Shown: in pieces, positions 7,723 through 16,126 of the stretch | Numbering within the stretch: position 1 is the first letter of the stretch | Layout of the letters: each line of letters opens with the position of its first letter | Origin: Thermoproteus sp. | GTDB taxonomy: Archaea > Thermoproteota > Thermoprotei > Thermoproteales > Thermoproteaceae | Assembly: GCA_038893495.1 (NCBI GenBank) | Contig: JAWARJ010000001.1 | Span: forward strand, 1,787,824-1,851,823 | Length of the DNA stretch: 64,000 nucleotides | Reading direction: 5' to 3' | Position numbers and translations under genes: made by a program | The notes under the pieces: generated by a model | The model's database searches: none | The model's input: the letters and a program-made list of their open reading frames with translations, nothing else | Told to the model about the DNA's origin: nothing

Positions 7723-9121
7723 TCGCTAAATCCATAAGTGGCTCCAAGACGGCCTTTAGGTTGCCTAAGGTCTCGTTGCCGCACTTCTCCACGACATCTC
7801 TCCTTACATATAGAAAGATGTGAGGCGCCCTCCTCCAGGCCTCGTTGACCGCCTCCACTAGAGGCGAGATCTTCGATATGGCTACAGGCCCCATAGAGGT
7901 CGATATGTAGAGGTCTTCGGCGTAAGGGTCAAAGCTGACGTAAGACAACAACAAATCATCAGGAGACAACTTGCACCTATCGCCGAGCTCTACATTGAGC
8001 CGCTCGGCCAGCTTATCCTTCAACTTGTCCATTAGGGCCCAGTGGAGCGGCCCCAGCCTATCCACAGCCTCGTTTAAACGGGTAGGGTCCTTGAAGACCT
8101 CCAGGAAGTCCTTTTCCCTCTTCCACAAGGCCACATATTCAAGAGGTCTGCGGGACAACAGGCCCCTAAAGCGGGGATCTCTCGTAAACGCCGCAGTGAA
8201 GTGGTCATCGGTGGCCCTCCATAGAACCTCCTCGTCTATCTGTCCCGAGGCGAAGCGGGCCAAATCGCATAGGTACTCGCATATGGCCGGGTCGCCCGAG
8301 CCCTCGCTACATTTAGTTATATTGTCGGCGATTATCTTACGCGCCACCTCGGTAAACAAGACAGTCTTGTGGTGGAGATATACGTGCCTATAGAGGTTGT
8401 AGCGCGTTATGAGGTAGCCCTCTAAGTTCACACGCGCCTTCTCGTTAAACTGGAACTTGTCTCCCTCCACCTCTAGGTTTTCTATTATCCTCTCTAGATC
8501 TATATGGGTGAAGCTGGTGCCCACGGCGGCCCCCGTGAAGTACATATCCCGCATTATGTAGTCCAGCCTATCGGCGTCGAAGGCGCCGGAGAGCACGTTC
8601 CCCAACAGCTTATATTCGCCCTCTTTGCGCAACAACGCCTTTACGACGTCCGGATTGTACCCAAGCTCCGAGAGTTTTGGGGACAGCCTATCCACTAGGA
8701 GCATGGTGGTCACCTCGTGGGGCCTCCCGGCGTCGAAGGCGGCCAGATCCACGTCGACACAGCCCATACCGCTGGCCGCATGTAGCAACTCCCTCACCAG
8801 GGGCTCAAAGGAATGCGAGAAGGGCAGGTGGCCCAGATCGTGGAGCAAAGCGGCCACGCGTAGGTGCCTCAACGCGTCCTCGTCGACGTCACCCAACTGC
8901 CGCATTATCCGTTCGCCTATCAAGGCGGCCACGTGCATGACGCCGAGGCTGTGGTCGAAACGCGTATGGGTCGCCGTCGGGTAGACCAAATAGACGAAGC
9001 CCAACTGCTTCACGTATCTGAGCCTCTGTATCAACGGCTCTCCATCTATCAATCTTACCTCCTCTTCGGTGAGCTTTATGAAGCCGTGGACCGGATCCCT
9101 AATGGTCTTTCTAAACTGCAC
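7703..9121 (-). CDS. HD-domain dNTP triphosphohydrolase-like protein
   Basis: 472 aa from GTG 9121, about 24 bp from a TATA element at 9144. The HD signature is complete: HTRFDHSLGVMHVA (about 52-65), LLHDLGHLPFSHSFE (His-Asp pair, about 92-106) and FDADRLDYIMRD (about 175-186). This is the SAMHD1/dGTPase-like branch (COG1078), which removes triphosphate from dNTPs in bacteria and eukaryotes. Length and domain order fit that family. It shares a promoter zone with the divergent flavoprotein gene. Nucleotide preference cannot be inferred. Confidence 0.88.
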   Translation of the reverse strand: MQFRKTIRDPVHGFIKLTEEEVRLIDGEPLIQRLRYVKQLGFVYLVYPTATHTRFDHSLGVMHVAALIGERIMRQLGDVDEDALRHLRVAALLHDLGHLPFSHSFEPLVRELLHAASGMGCVDVDLAAFDAGRPHEVTTMLLVDRLSPKLSELGYNPDVVKALLRKEGEYKLLGNVLSGAFDADRLDYIMRDMYFTGAAVGTSFTHIDLERIIENLEVEGDKFQFNEKARVNLEGYLITRYNLYRHVYLHHKTVLFTEVARKIIADNITKCSEGSGDPAICEYLCDLARFASGQIDEEVLWRATDDHFTAAFTRDPRFRGLLSRRPLEYVALWKREKDFLEVFKDPTRLNEAVDRLGPLHWALMDKLKDKLAERLNVELGDRCKLSPDDLLLSYVSFDPYAEDLYISTSMGPVAISKISPLVEAVNEAWRRAPHIFLYVRRDVVEKCGNETLGNLKAVLEPLMDLAIRRISA

Positions 9122-9159
9122 GATGAGGAGTAGATTTGAATATATATCGTAGAGCCAAT

Positions 9160-10236
9160 ATGCGTATAGCCGTAATAGGGGCGGGGCCCGCCGGCCTCTC
9201 GCTGGCGTCTAGAATAGACGCGGAGGTCTTCGAGGAGCACCTAGAGGTCGGGCTCCCCCGCCACTGCACCAGCCTCGTCAGTGGAGTCTCGGCGGAGGGC
9301 CTCGGCATACCGAAAGGAATAGTTCTAAACAAATATGAAGACCTCCTGGTCACAGACCTAGAGGGCCGGGAGGTGTACTTTAGGGTCAAAGGCGGCGTAT
9401 ACCTCCTAGACAGGCCGGGGTTGGAGCAACGGCTTGCCGAGAGGGTAGGCGCGATAAAGCTCGGCGAGAGGGTCGAAGCCATACGGGGGCCCTACCTCTA
9501 TACTTCGAAGGGGCGGCACGGGCCCTACGACTATATAGTGGTGGCCGAAGGCGCCCTTAGGAGGTTCTCGAGGACATACGGCGAGGTGACGAGGCTACCG
9601 GGGCTACAAGTAGACGTGAAGAGCGGCGTGGGGCTACACGGCATAACGGTCATCTACAACCAGAAGCTGTCCAGCTCCTACTTCTCCTGGATCGTCGAAA
9701 TAGATAGAGGCATATATAGGGTAGGGCTCGCCGATTCTTGTTGTACAGTAGACAAATTGAGGAAGTTAGTGAGGCTAGTGCGGGGAGAGCCTATAGGCAA
9801 GCCCTTCGGCGGCGGGGTGCTCGCAGGCCCGCCAGTGGGCAGGCTGATCCACGGCCGCGTGGCGCTGGTGGGCGACGCAGCAGGCCTCACGAAGCCTTTA
9901 AGCGGCGGCGGCATAATACTAGCCATGAAGAGCGGCATCGCGCTCGGCGAGGCCCTACGGAGGGGAGACCCCACGCTGTACGAAAGCGAGATGAAGCCCA
10001 TAGCGTTGAGGCTTAGAGCCGCCCGCCTCGCATATGAGTTGTTGTACCAGAGGGGATTCGTCTACAGAGCCCTCGAAATATTTAACGGCTCCGAGTTCCT
10101 GGCCCTCGACTACGACGACCACGTAAAGACGCTGGCGCTAGCCCTGTTGACCACCCGAAAGGCCCCCTACGCCCTAGCGTCGGCGATAGAGTACCTGATT
10201 CGACGACCAGATGCGCCAGGGCGGCCCCCTCGCTAG
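9160..10236 (+). CDS. Geranylgeranyl-reductase-family FAD oxidoreductase
   Basis: 358 aa from ATG 9160. A TTG eight codons earlier lies inside the TATA element and cannot be translated from that promoter. The N-terminus is a Rossmann FAD fold (RIAVIGAGPAGLSLASR), with the second FAD motif GRVALVGDAAGLTKPLSGGG near residue 240 typical of geranylgeranyl reductases. In archaea these flavoproteins saturate the double bonds of isoprenoid lipid chains at the membrane surface. The CXXC-like GLPRHCTSLVSG segment also fits the family. An isoprenoid substrate is likely, the exact one unknown; other GGR paralogues probably exist in the genome. Confidence 0.85.
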   Translation: MRIAVIGAGPAGLSLASRIDAEVFEEHLEVGLPRHCTSLVSGVSAEGLGIPKGIVLNKYEDLLVTDLEGREVYFRVKGGVYLLDRPGLEQRLAERVGAIKLGERVEAIRGPYLYTSKGRHGPYDYIVVAEGALRRFSRTYGEVTRLPGLQVDVKSGVGLHGITVIYNQKLSSSYFSWIVEIDRGIYRVGLADSCCTVDKLRKLVRLVRGEPIGKPFGGGVLAGPPVGRLIHGRVALVGDAAGLTKPLSGGGIILAMKSGIALGEALRRGDPTLYESEMKPIALRLRAARLAYELLYQRGFVYRALEIFNGSEFLALDYDDHVKTLALALLTTRKAPYALASAIEYLIRRPDAPGRPPR

Positions 10237-10446
10237 AGACGTAAGCGCAGTAAGAGTATAGCCCCATTCCGCAGCTCAATATCCGTTCAAGGCCGCCCGC
10301 CACCGCGGACACCATTCCCCGGCTGTGACGAGCTTCCCTGAGGACCGCGCGCGGAGAGGACAAGCCCCGGACATTTTACTCATAGGGGCAGGCCCAGAGG
10401 AGCTACGGCATGAAAAAGATAAATAGCCCACGGCGAGGTTAGATAC

Positions 10447-10543
10447 GCCGGGGTGGCCGAGCGGCCCAAGGCGCGGGACTCGAGGCCTAGGCAAGACATC
10501 CCGTCCCCGTGAGGGGGCGTGGGTTCAAATCCCACCCCCGGCG
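10447..10543 (+). tRNA. tRNA-Ser(CGA) with a 13-nt intron
   Basis: Acceptor GCCGGGG pairs with CCCCGGC, the T-arm is GTGGG-TTCAAAT-CCCAC, and a long variable arm and discriminator G fit serine. The anticodon stem CGGGA/TCCCG encloses 20 nt, seven of them the loop CTCGAG..A with anticodon CGA at 10481-10483. The remaining 13 nt (about 10485-10497) are an intron at the canonical 37/38 site. CCA is not encoded. A TATA-like AAAAAGATAAATAG near 10409-10422 puts the transcription start at the 5' end of the tRNA. The 210 bp between the flavoprotein gene and this tRNA hold nothing else I can support. Confidence 0.93.
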
Positions 10544-10557
10544 CCTTCTTGGAACTT

Positions 10558-11085
10558 TCAACGCCCCACCCGTTTAAACGCTATATAGTAAGCCGCGACG
10601 AGCGCCACGAAGATCACCAGCCTCAGTAGCCACATCCCGGCGCCGAATGCGCTTTGCGGCCTGACTATTAGGGGAAAGACCCCTATATAGGGGATGACTA
10701 GCCCCAGCTTTCCGACTACATCGCCGAGGGTCACCGGCGGCTCGCCGTATTGTTGATCCGAGATGGGGTTTGTGAGCGAATTGTCTCCCTTCGTGGTGAA
10801 CTGGCACTGCGTCTTGGCTATGACCCTGTGGATTATCCACTCGCCTGGGGGGAACGGCGCGCTGGCTATATAGACGATGACGTCGCCCACGTTTATCTGG
10901 GAGCAACTGGTGGCGCCGACCAACAGGACGAAGTCGCCGACGCGGAGGTCGGGCATCATGGACCAAGACGACACAACCGCGAACGGCCACGAGACGTGGA
11001 GTACGTACTTGGATGCGAAGAATATCAGGAAGACTATTACGGCGAAGGCCAGCAGGTCTGTAGCCCATTTGCTCGTTTCGCTCAT
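10558..11085 (-). CDS. Archaeal signal peptidase I (S26B)
   Basis: About 175 aa from ATG 11085, which lies 25 bp after a TATA element (AAATATATTTT); an upstream in-frame extension to 11169 would run into the thermosome promoter. A membrane helix (residues about 9-30) is followed by the catalytic motif SSWSMMPDLRVGDFVLL with the nucleophilic Ser, WIIHRVIAK with the His that replaces Lys in archaeal and ER-type enzymes, and TKGDNSLTNP with the catalytic Asp. Two more hydrophobic segments lie at the C-terminus. It removes signal peptides on the outer face of the cytoplasmic membrane. Confidence 0.9.
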   Translation of the reverse strand: MSETSKWATDLLAFAVIVFLIFFASKYVLHVSWPFAVVSSWSMMPDLRVGDFVLLVGATSCSQINVGDVIVYIASAPFPPGEWIIHRVIAKTQCQFTTKGDNSLTNPISDQQYGEPPVTLGDVVGKLGLVIPYIGVFPLIVRPQSAFGAGMWLLRLVIFVALVAAYYIAFKRVGR

Positions 11086-11156
11086 GGCGTGGCCTAACGA
11101 GGCTCTAAAATATATTTGCGGGGAAAAATTTTTATAGACGTAATTTATGTCAAGCC

Positions 11157-12803
11157 ATGGCTCAAGCACCTAGAGCTGGCGGAGTGCCCGTAATGATCCT
11201 AAAAGAGGGCTCTCAGAGGACGACCGGCGAGGACGCTCGTAGAAGTAATATACAAGCCGCCAAGGTGATATCGGAGATACTATCGACGTCTCTCGGGCCG
11301 AGGGGCATGGACAAAATGCTAATTGACGCCTTCGGCGACGTGACTATTACAGGTGACGGCGCGGCGATCCTCAAAGAGATGGAGATACAGCACCCGGCGG
11401 CTAAACTGCTCATAGAGGTGGCCAAGGCGCAGGACGCCGAGGTCGGCGACGGCACCACTACAGTGGTGGTCCTGGCGGGCAAGTTGCTTACGGCGGCCGA
11501 GGAGTTGCTTGAAGAGGGCATACACCCGACGATCATAATCGACGGCTTCAAGAAGGCCGCCGACTACGCCGCCAAGGTGGCCGAAGAGATCGCGAGGCCC
11601 ATACAGCTCACCAAAGAGGACATGGTCAAAGTGGTGATAAATTCGCTGAGTAGCAAAATCGTTTCAGAGGCTAAGGACTACTTGGCGCAGATAGCTGTTG
11701 ACGCGGCCTTCCAGGCGGTGGAGCAGAGGAACGGCACGCCCTATCTGGACTTGGACTGGATCAAGATCGAGAAGAAGAAGGGCAAGTCGCTCTACGAGAC
11801 CCAGCTGGTGCAGGGCATAGTCCTCGACAAGGAAGTGGTACATCCCGGCATGCCGAAACGCGTGGAGAACGCCAAAATCGCCATACTCGATGCCCCGCTC
11901 GAGATAGAGAAGCCCGAGTGGACCACTAAGATAAGCGTCAGCAGTCCCGACCAGATAAAGGCGTTCCTGGACCAAGAGGCCGATATCCTGAAGAAATACG
12001 TTGACCACCTGGCCGAGATAGGGGCCAACGTAGTCATAACGCAGAAGGGCATAGACGAGGTGGCCCAGCACTTCCTGGCCAAGAGGGGCATATTGGCGGT
12101 GAGGCGTGTCAAGCGTAGCGACATAGAGAAGCTCGCCAGAGCCACCGGCGCCAGGATCATAACCAGCATCAAGGACGCGAGGGCCGAGGACCTCGGCACA
12201 GCCGGGCTTGTGGAGGAGAGGAAGGTCGGCGAGGAGAAAATGGTATTCGTCGAGAGGGTCCAGAACCCCAAGGCCGTCACTATACTGGTCAGAGGCGGTA
12301 GCGACAGGGTGCTGGACGAAGTGGAGCGCTCCATGCAAGACGCCCTACATGTGGCGAGGGACCTGTTCAGACTGCCCAAGATAGTGCCGGGCGGCGGCGC
12401 CTTCGAGGCCGAGCTCGCCAGACGCGTCCGCGAGTTCGCCAGGAAGATGCCCGGCAAGGAGCAACTAGCCGCCTTGAAGTTCGCAGACGCTCTGGAGAGC
12501 ATACCCATAATACTGTCGCTGACCGCCGGACTCGACCCCGTCGATGCGGTGGCCGAGCTTAGGCGCCGCCACGACAACGGGGAGATCACAGCTGGTGTTG
12601 ACGTGTTGAGCGGCAAGATAGCCGACATGGCCGCCCTGAACGTATGGGACCCGTTGCTAGTCAAACAGAATGTCATTAGGTCCGCCACGGAGGCCGCCAT
12701 AATGGTGTTGCGCATCGACGACATAATCGCCGCCGGCGCCCCGAAGAAGGAGGAGAAGAAGGGCGAGAAGAAAGAGGAGGAGGGCGAGAGCAAGAGCGAC
12801 TAA
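11157..12803 (+). CDS. Thermosome subunit (group II chaperonin)
   Basis: 548 aa, full length. ATG 11157 is 26 bp after a strong TATA element (AAATTTTTATAG), a leaderless start. Diagnostic features: [12 protein letters not shown], the ATPase loop [14 protein letters not shown] near residue 100, DIVRTG-type spacing absent as expected, [10 protein letters not shown], and a charged [14 protein letters not shown] tail. It forms the ATP-driven double ring that refolds proteins in the cytosol and is usually among the most abundant heat-induced proteins. A seven-T run just after the stop probably ends transcription. Which paralogue (alpha or beta) it is cannot be decided here. Confidence 0.97.
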   Translation: MAQAPRAGGVPVMILKEGSQRTTGEDARRSNIQAAKVISEILSTSLGPRGMDKMLIDAFGDVTITGDGAAILKEMEIQHPAAKLLIEVAKAQDAEVGDGTTTVVVLAGKLLTAAEELLEEGIHPTIIIDGFKKAADYAAKVAEEIARPIQLTKEDMVKVVINSLSSKIVSEAKDYLAQIAVDAAFQAVEQRNGTPYLDLDWIKIEKKKGKSLYETQLVQGIVLDKEVVHPGMPKRVENAKIAILDAPLEIEKPEWTTKISVSSPDQIKAFLDQEADILKKYVDHLAEIGANVVITQKGIDEVAQHFLAKRGILAVRRVKRSDIEKLARATGARIITSIKDARAEDLGTAGLVEERKVGEEKMVFVERVQNPKAVTILVRGGSDRVLDEVERSMQDALHVARDLFRLPKIVPGGGAFEAELARRVREFARKMPGKEQLAALKFADALESIPIILSLTAGLDPVDAVAELRRRHDNGEITAGVDVLSGKIADMAALNVWDPLLVKQNVIRSATEAAIMVLRIDDIIAAGAPKKEEKKGEKKEEEGESKSD

Positions 12804-12812
12804 AAAGAGTAA

Positions 12813-12819
12813 TTTTTTT
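12813..12819 (+). terminator. T-run terminator after the thermosome gene
   Basis: Seven consecutive T residues lie 10 nt after the thermosome stop codon and before the rpo6 start. Oligo-T tracts without a hairpin end transcription in archaea. It would separate the highly expressed thermosome mRNA from the RNA polymerase subunit gene downstream. Confidence 0.55.
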
Positions 12820-12842
12820 GTACCCATCCAAACCTTTGGGCA

Positions 12843-13181
12843 ATGGAAAGTAGGCTTTCAGCCCCCGAACTGGTTGAACGTATAGAGAAAATTATCGAGG
12901 CCCTCAAGTCCGCGCTTGTGGATAGAACCCTTTATCCCCCCAGGCTTACGAGGTTCGAAGTGGCGAGGGTGGTGGCTGCACGCGCGCTTCAGCTCGCCAT
13001 GGGGGCCCAGCCGTTGGTGGACGTGGAGTCCTTGGGGACTAGAGACCCCGTCTTGATAGCCCTAGAGGAGTTCAGACAGGGCAAGCTCAACTTCTCGATA
13101 ATTAGACAGCTCCCAGACGGAAAGACCATAAAGTTGCAACTCAAGGACTTGTTGGAGCTCGAGAGGCTCCTTCAGGCTTGA
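12843..13181 (+). CDS. rpoK: RNA polymerase subunit Rpo6 (RpoK)
   Basis: 112 aa, with about 30 extra N-terminal residues over the usual archaeal subunit. The core PPRLTRFEVARVVAARALQLAMGA and the C-terminal DPVLIALEEFRQGKLNFSI match the Rpb6/omega signature (LTKYEKARIIGARALQ / DPIxIAxxEL). The protein stabilises the clamp of RNA polymerase and helps assembly. It lies 39 bp after the thermosome gene, beyond the T-run, and its 3' end overlaps a convergent small gene by 41 nt. Confidence 0.9.
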   Translation: MESRLSAPELVERIEKIIEALKSALVDRTLYPPRLTRFEVARVVAARALQLAMGAQPLVDVESLGTRDPVLIALEEFRQGKLNFSIIRQLPDGKTIKLQLKDLLELERLLQA

Positions 13182-13338
13182 TTATAACGAGGTCTTTTAG
13201 GTACATAAAGAGGTGGCCGCCCGACCTCAAAGTCCTCTCGGGCTTCACATCGACGTCTCCACTGATCACGTAGACTATAGTCAGCCCGCCGACTTTATAC
13301 GTGTAGTATTTCGCCCCGCCTTTCTGTAATTGCTCCAT
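13141..13338 (-). CDS. Small conserved hypothetical protein
   Basis: 65 aa from ATG 13338; a longer open frame to 13446 would run through the promoter and start of the divergent aldo-keto reductase, while the TATA element (TATTTATTTTTTT, about 13345-13360) is correctly spaced for 13338. The product is mostly beta: KYYTYKVGGLTIVYVISGDVDV, then GGHLFMYLKDLVII, then a Pro/Ser-rich end. The C-terminal coding part is antisense to the end of rpoK. Function not recognised. Confidence 0.6.
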   Translation of the reverse strand: MEQLQKGGAKYYTYKVGGLTIVYVISGDVDVKPERTLRSGGHLFMYLKDLVIIKPEGASRAPTSP

Positions 13339-13384
13339 GGGCGTTTGTCCACAAAAAAATAAATAGTTGGAGGCCAGCGCAGTT

Positions 13385-14410
13385 ATGGAATACGTCCGTC
13401 TCGGATGGTCCGGCGTCAAGGTCTCAAAGATATGTTTGGGCACCATGTCCTTCGGAGATCCGAAGCTTCAATCCTACGGCAGCCCCAGCTGGGTGGTTGG
13501 GAGGGACGAGGCCCTTAAGGTCTTAAAGAGGGCTTGGGACCTCGGCATTAATTTCTTCGATACGGCCAACGTGTACTCGATGGGCAAAAGCGAGGAGATA
13601 TTGGGGGAGTTCATACAGGGCATTAGGGAGGAGGCAGTAGTGGCCACTAAGGTCTTCTTCCCCGTAGGCAACGGCCCCAACGACAGAGGCCTCTCGAGGA
13701 AACACATAATGTGGCAGATAAAGGAGTCGCTAAGGAGGCTTAAGACAGACTACGTAGATCTATACCAAATACATAGGTTTGATTACGACACGCCGATTGA
13801 GGAGACCCTATCGACGCTGACCGACCTAGTCCGCCAGGGCCTGGTTAGATATATCGGAGCCTCCAGCATGTGGACGTGGCAGTTCGCCAAGATGTACTTC
13901 ACGGCGGAGATGAAGGGCTATGAGAAGTTCGTAAGCACCCAGACGCCCTACAACCTCCTATATAGGGAGGAGGAGAGGGAGATGATACCGTTCTGTAAGG
14001 CCCACAACATAGCCTATATGGCCTACAGCCCCAACGCCGCCGGGGTGCTGTCGGGGAGGTACTTCAAGGACGGCAGGTTGGTCCCGCCAGAAGACAACCC
14101 GCGCCTACAGCCCAGTACCGGCTTCTACGCCGCGATTCTCTATATGGACACCAATAGGTTCCCCGAAAACAACGAGATCGTGAGGAGGGTCTTGGAGGTG
14201 GCCAAAAACAAGGGCGTGACGCCCACCCAAATCGCGCTGGCTTGGGTGCTCCGCAAAGGCGTAATACCCATCATAGGGACCAGCAAGGTGGAACACCTAG
14301 AGGAGGCCGTCGGGGCGCTTGACGTCAAGTTGACAGACGACGAGGTCAAATACCTAGAGGAGCCGTATAGGCCTAAGCCTGCGCTACATATACCGCCCCC
14401 GCCGCAATAG
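13385..14410 (+). CDS. Aldo-keto reductase
   Basis: 342 aa from ATG 13385, 26 bp after the shared TATA element; a TTG six codons earlier is disregarded. The (beta/alpha)8 barrel carries the AKR tetrad: FFDTANVYSMGKSEEIL (Asp and Tyr), VATKVFF (Lys) and DLYQIHRFDYDTPIEE (His). The NADP-binding end reads IIGTSKVEHLEEAV. This is the Tas/YajO-like branch that reduces aldehydes or ketones with NADPH in the cytosol. Substrate unknown. Transcribed alone. Confidence 0.92.
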   Translation: MEYVRLGWSGVKVSKICLGTMSFGDPKLQSYGSPSWVVGRDEALKVLKRAWDLGINFFDTANVYSMGKSEEILGEFIQGIREEAVVATKVFFPVGNGPNDRGLSRKHIMWQIKESLRRLKTDYVDLYQIHRFDYDTPIEETLSTLTDLVRQGLVRYIGASSMWTWQFAKMYFTAEMKGYEKFVSTQTPYNLLYREEEREMIPFCKAHNIAYMAYSPNAAGVLSGRYFKDGRLVPPEDNPRLQPSTGFYAAILYMDTNRFPENNEIVRRVLEVAKNKGVTPTQIALAWVLRKGVIPIIGTSKVEHLEEAVGALDVKLTDDEVKYLEEPYRPKPALHIPPPPQ

Positions 14411-14805
14411 CCCCTAAAGGCCGACGCCCGCCTTAAAGACGGCCCCTAGACGTTTTAATTGGCCTGAATTTTCAGGACGTGATGAATCGGTTCTATACGG
14501 ATAGATGAAGTATGCCGAGTTCGCTGATCGATTAAAGGACGCCGTACCTCCTGGCGATCTGCCTCGCAACCTCGATAAGCTCTCGGGCCCCAACGAGGCG
14601 TCCGCCACGTCGGGCGGAGTTTCGGCCAAGCTCGCGAGGCCTGCCCTCTCGGCAGTTCTCCGCCTAAGAATTATTCTTTAATGGAACTAGTCCTAGTAGA
14701 ATAGTTCGAAAAAGCGGAACATAGCGCTCCGAGCCGCCGCCAGCCCAAGCGCGAGGCCTGTGCGGCGTTCAAAACATATAAACCCTCATAACATGTTGAC
14801 ACCGA
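14411..14805 (+). other. Gene-poor region with an sRNA candidate and tRNA promoter
   Basis: This 395-bp stretch holds a TATA-like GTTTTAATT (14450-14458), a 14-bp palindrome CCTGAATTTTCAGG (14463-14476), the C/D sRNA candidate described separately, and the TATA element of tRNA-Leu(GAG) near 14775. A 58-codon frame (14506-14682, MKYAEFADRLKDAV...) overlaps the sRNA candidate; its start is 30 nt from the predicted transcription start, and it looks only weakly protein-like. Nothing else is recognisable. Confidence 0.5.
14475..14531 (+). ncRNA. C/D-box sRNA candidate
   Basis: The elements are in order: C box GTGATGA (14479-14485), 12-nt guide, D'-like CGGA (14498-14501), C'-like AGATGAA (14503-14509), 14-nt guide GTATGCCGAGTTCG, D box CTGA (14524-14527). 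The C-to-D distance of 49 nt is typical of crenarchaeal guide RNAs. A TATA-like element at 14450-14458 is 26 bp before the expected 5' end. By the N+5 rule the D guide would methylate the first C of CUCGG in a target reading CGAACUCGGCAUAC, most likely rRNA. The D' and C' boxes are degenerate, so this is a good candidate rather than certain. Confidence 0.6.
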
Positions 14806-14890
14806 GCGGGGGTGCCCGAGCCAGGTCAAAGGGGCAGGGTTGAGGTCCCTGTGGCGTAGGCCTGCGTGGGTTCAAATCCCACCCCCCGCA
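14806..14890 (+). tRNA. tRNA-Leu(GAG)
   Basis: 85 nt, no intron. Acceptor GCGGGGG/CCCCCGC, discriminator A, long variable arm and T-arm GTGGG-TTCAAAT-CCCAC fit leucine. The anticodon stem CAGGG/CCCTG encloses TTGAGGT, anticodon GAG. CCA is not encoded. TATA-like ACATATAAAC (about 14774-14783) lies 26-30 bp upstream. The body is almost identical to the tRNA-Leu genes at 17607 and 31658 apart from the anticodon. Confidence 0.95.
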
Positions 14891-14927
14891 TGATCTTTAT
14901 CTACCATATTGGGGACTTACGCCCGTA

Positions 14928-15659
14928 TTACTGCCTCCGCGCGGCGTCCTTGATGGATCGTACTATCTCGCCTAACTTCTCGGGCTGCTCTTCGGCGATA
15001 GTCCCCGTCACTATCACGTTGGGCCTCTCCTTCGCTATTTCCTCTGCAGTGCGGCCGGACCTAATGCCTCCGCCGACTATTAAGGCCCTGTCGAAATACT
15101 TCCTCACGGCCCTCACCATCCCGCTCGGCACTGGCTCAGGCGCCCCGCTCCCTGCCTCTAGATATACGGCCGAGAATCCCATATATCTGGCGGCTAGGGC
15201 GTAAGCCACCGCTATTTCGGGCCTTCTGATGGGCACAGGCCTGGCCGCGCTTATATAGCCAGCGGCGCCTCCGTCGCCTACGAGCAGATAGGCCGTAGAT
15301 ATGGCCTCGAGCTGGGGATAGTGCTTCGCGAGTATCACAGCGCCTTGTAGCTGGGCCCCCACGATGAAGTAGGGGTCTTGCGAGTTCAAGACGCTCAGGA
15401 ACAAAATGGCGTCGGCCCTAGGCGTGATCTGGCATATAGTCCCCGGAAACAAAACCACTGGCACATTCGAGATGGACTTCAAGTCCTTCACGACTTGGTC
15501 CAGCTCCTCTGAGGGTATGCCGAGAGAGCCGCCGACCAGAAGGCCGTCCGTGCCTACGTCCAAGGCGGTCTTGGCTATCTTTAAGTAGTCTACAGATTTA
15601 TCGGGATCTATTAGAGTGAAGTGCTTAACCCCCTCGGATATATATTCAAGCACCCTCAT
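14928..15659 (-). CDS. Geranylgeranylglyceryl phosphate synthase
   Basis: 243 aa. The TIM-barrel prenyltransferase signature is clear: [10 protein letters not shown] at the N-terminus, [22 protein letters not shown] and LIVGGGIRS (phosphate binding). The enzyme joins geranylgeranyl diphosphate to glycerol-1-phosphate, the first committed step of archaeal ether lipid synthesis, at the membrane-cytosol boundary. Length agrees with crenarchaeal members. ATG 15659 overlaps the end of the Elf1 gene by 14 nt, so the two share a transcript. Confidence 0.95.
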   Translation of the reverse strand: MRVLEYISEGVKHFTLIDPDKSVDYLKIAKTALDVGTDGLLVGGSLGIPSEELDQVVKDLKSISNVPVVLFPGTICQITPRADAILFLSVLNSQDPYFIVGAQLQGAVILAKHYPQLEAISTAYLLVGDGGAAGYISAARPVPIRRPEIAVAYALAARYMGFSAVYLEAGSGAPEPVPSGMVRAVRKYFDRALIVGGGIRSGRTAEEIAKERPNVIVTGTIAEEQPEKLGEIVRSIKDAARRQ

Positions 15660-15981
15660 TCCCCTCTCCTCCCTCCACGCCCCCTCCCTCTACCTCCCCT
15701 CCTCCCTCAGATCCCTCCTCGGCGGCCGTCCCGCCTTCGGGCGGCTTTATTTTGCCCTCTAGGAAGTGGTCGACAAATAGGTTGTAGTAGTCGACGGAGC
15801 TCCAACGGGGATGTTCCTCGAACTCCTCCTTAAGGCCGCAGTTTCCGCATATCACTACGTATTTGTCGTCGATTTTCTTTACGTTGACGGTCTGGGCGCC
15901 GCAGTTGGGACACACAAATATTTTGGGTATAGTTTTCTTCGGCCTTACTATAATCTTCCTCTTCCTCCTCCGACCTCCCAC
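15646..15981 (-). CDS. Elf1-type transcription elongation factor
   Basis: 111 aa from GTG 15981, which gives the usual start [15 protein letters not shown] and lies about 24 bp after the TATA element TTTATATA; an ATG 12 nt upstream is less well placed. The zinc ribbon has CPNC and CGNC pairs ([26 protein letters not shown]). The basic N-terminus and zinc ribbon are the conserved Elf1 parts; the unusual Gly/Glu-rich tail ([14 protein letters not shown]) of about 30 residues is low complexity. It binds elongating RNA polymerase near downstream DNA. It is the first gene of a two-gene operon with GGGP synthase. Confidence 0.88.
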   Translation of the reverse strand: MGGRRRKRKIIVRPKKTIPKIFVCPNCGAQTVNVKKIDDKYVVICGNCGLKEEFEEHPRWSSVDYYNLFVDHFLEGKIKPPEGGTAAEEGSEGGGEVEGGGVEGGEGNEGA

Positions 15982-16126
15982 AAGGCTCCGCATTCCCCTA
16001 TATAAAACGTTTCGCCTCGGCGCTCACCTCCTATTCCTCACCGGTCGGCGCGTCGCTCCTCCTCATCGTCTATTTAAGTAGCGCCTATTTTTATTGTTGA
16101 TGATGTAGTCAGGGTTACGGGCATCG

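Noticed and set aside
10322-10335. GTGACGA close to CTGA upstream of tRNA-Ser
   Set aside because: Only six bases lie between the boxes, too short for a guide.
14506-14682. 58-codon frame MKYAEFADRL...
   Set aside because: It overlaps the sRNA candidate, has no start at leaderless spacing, and shows mixed third-position composition; kept only as a note.
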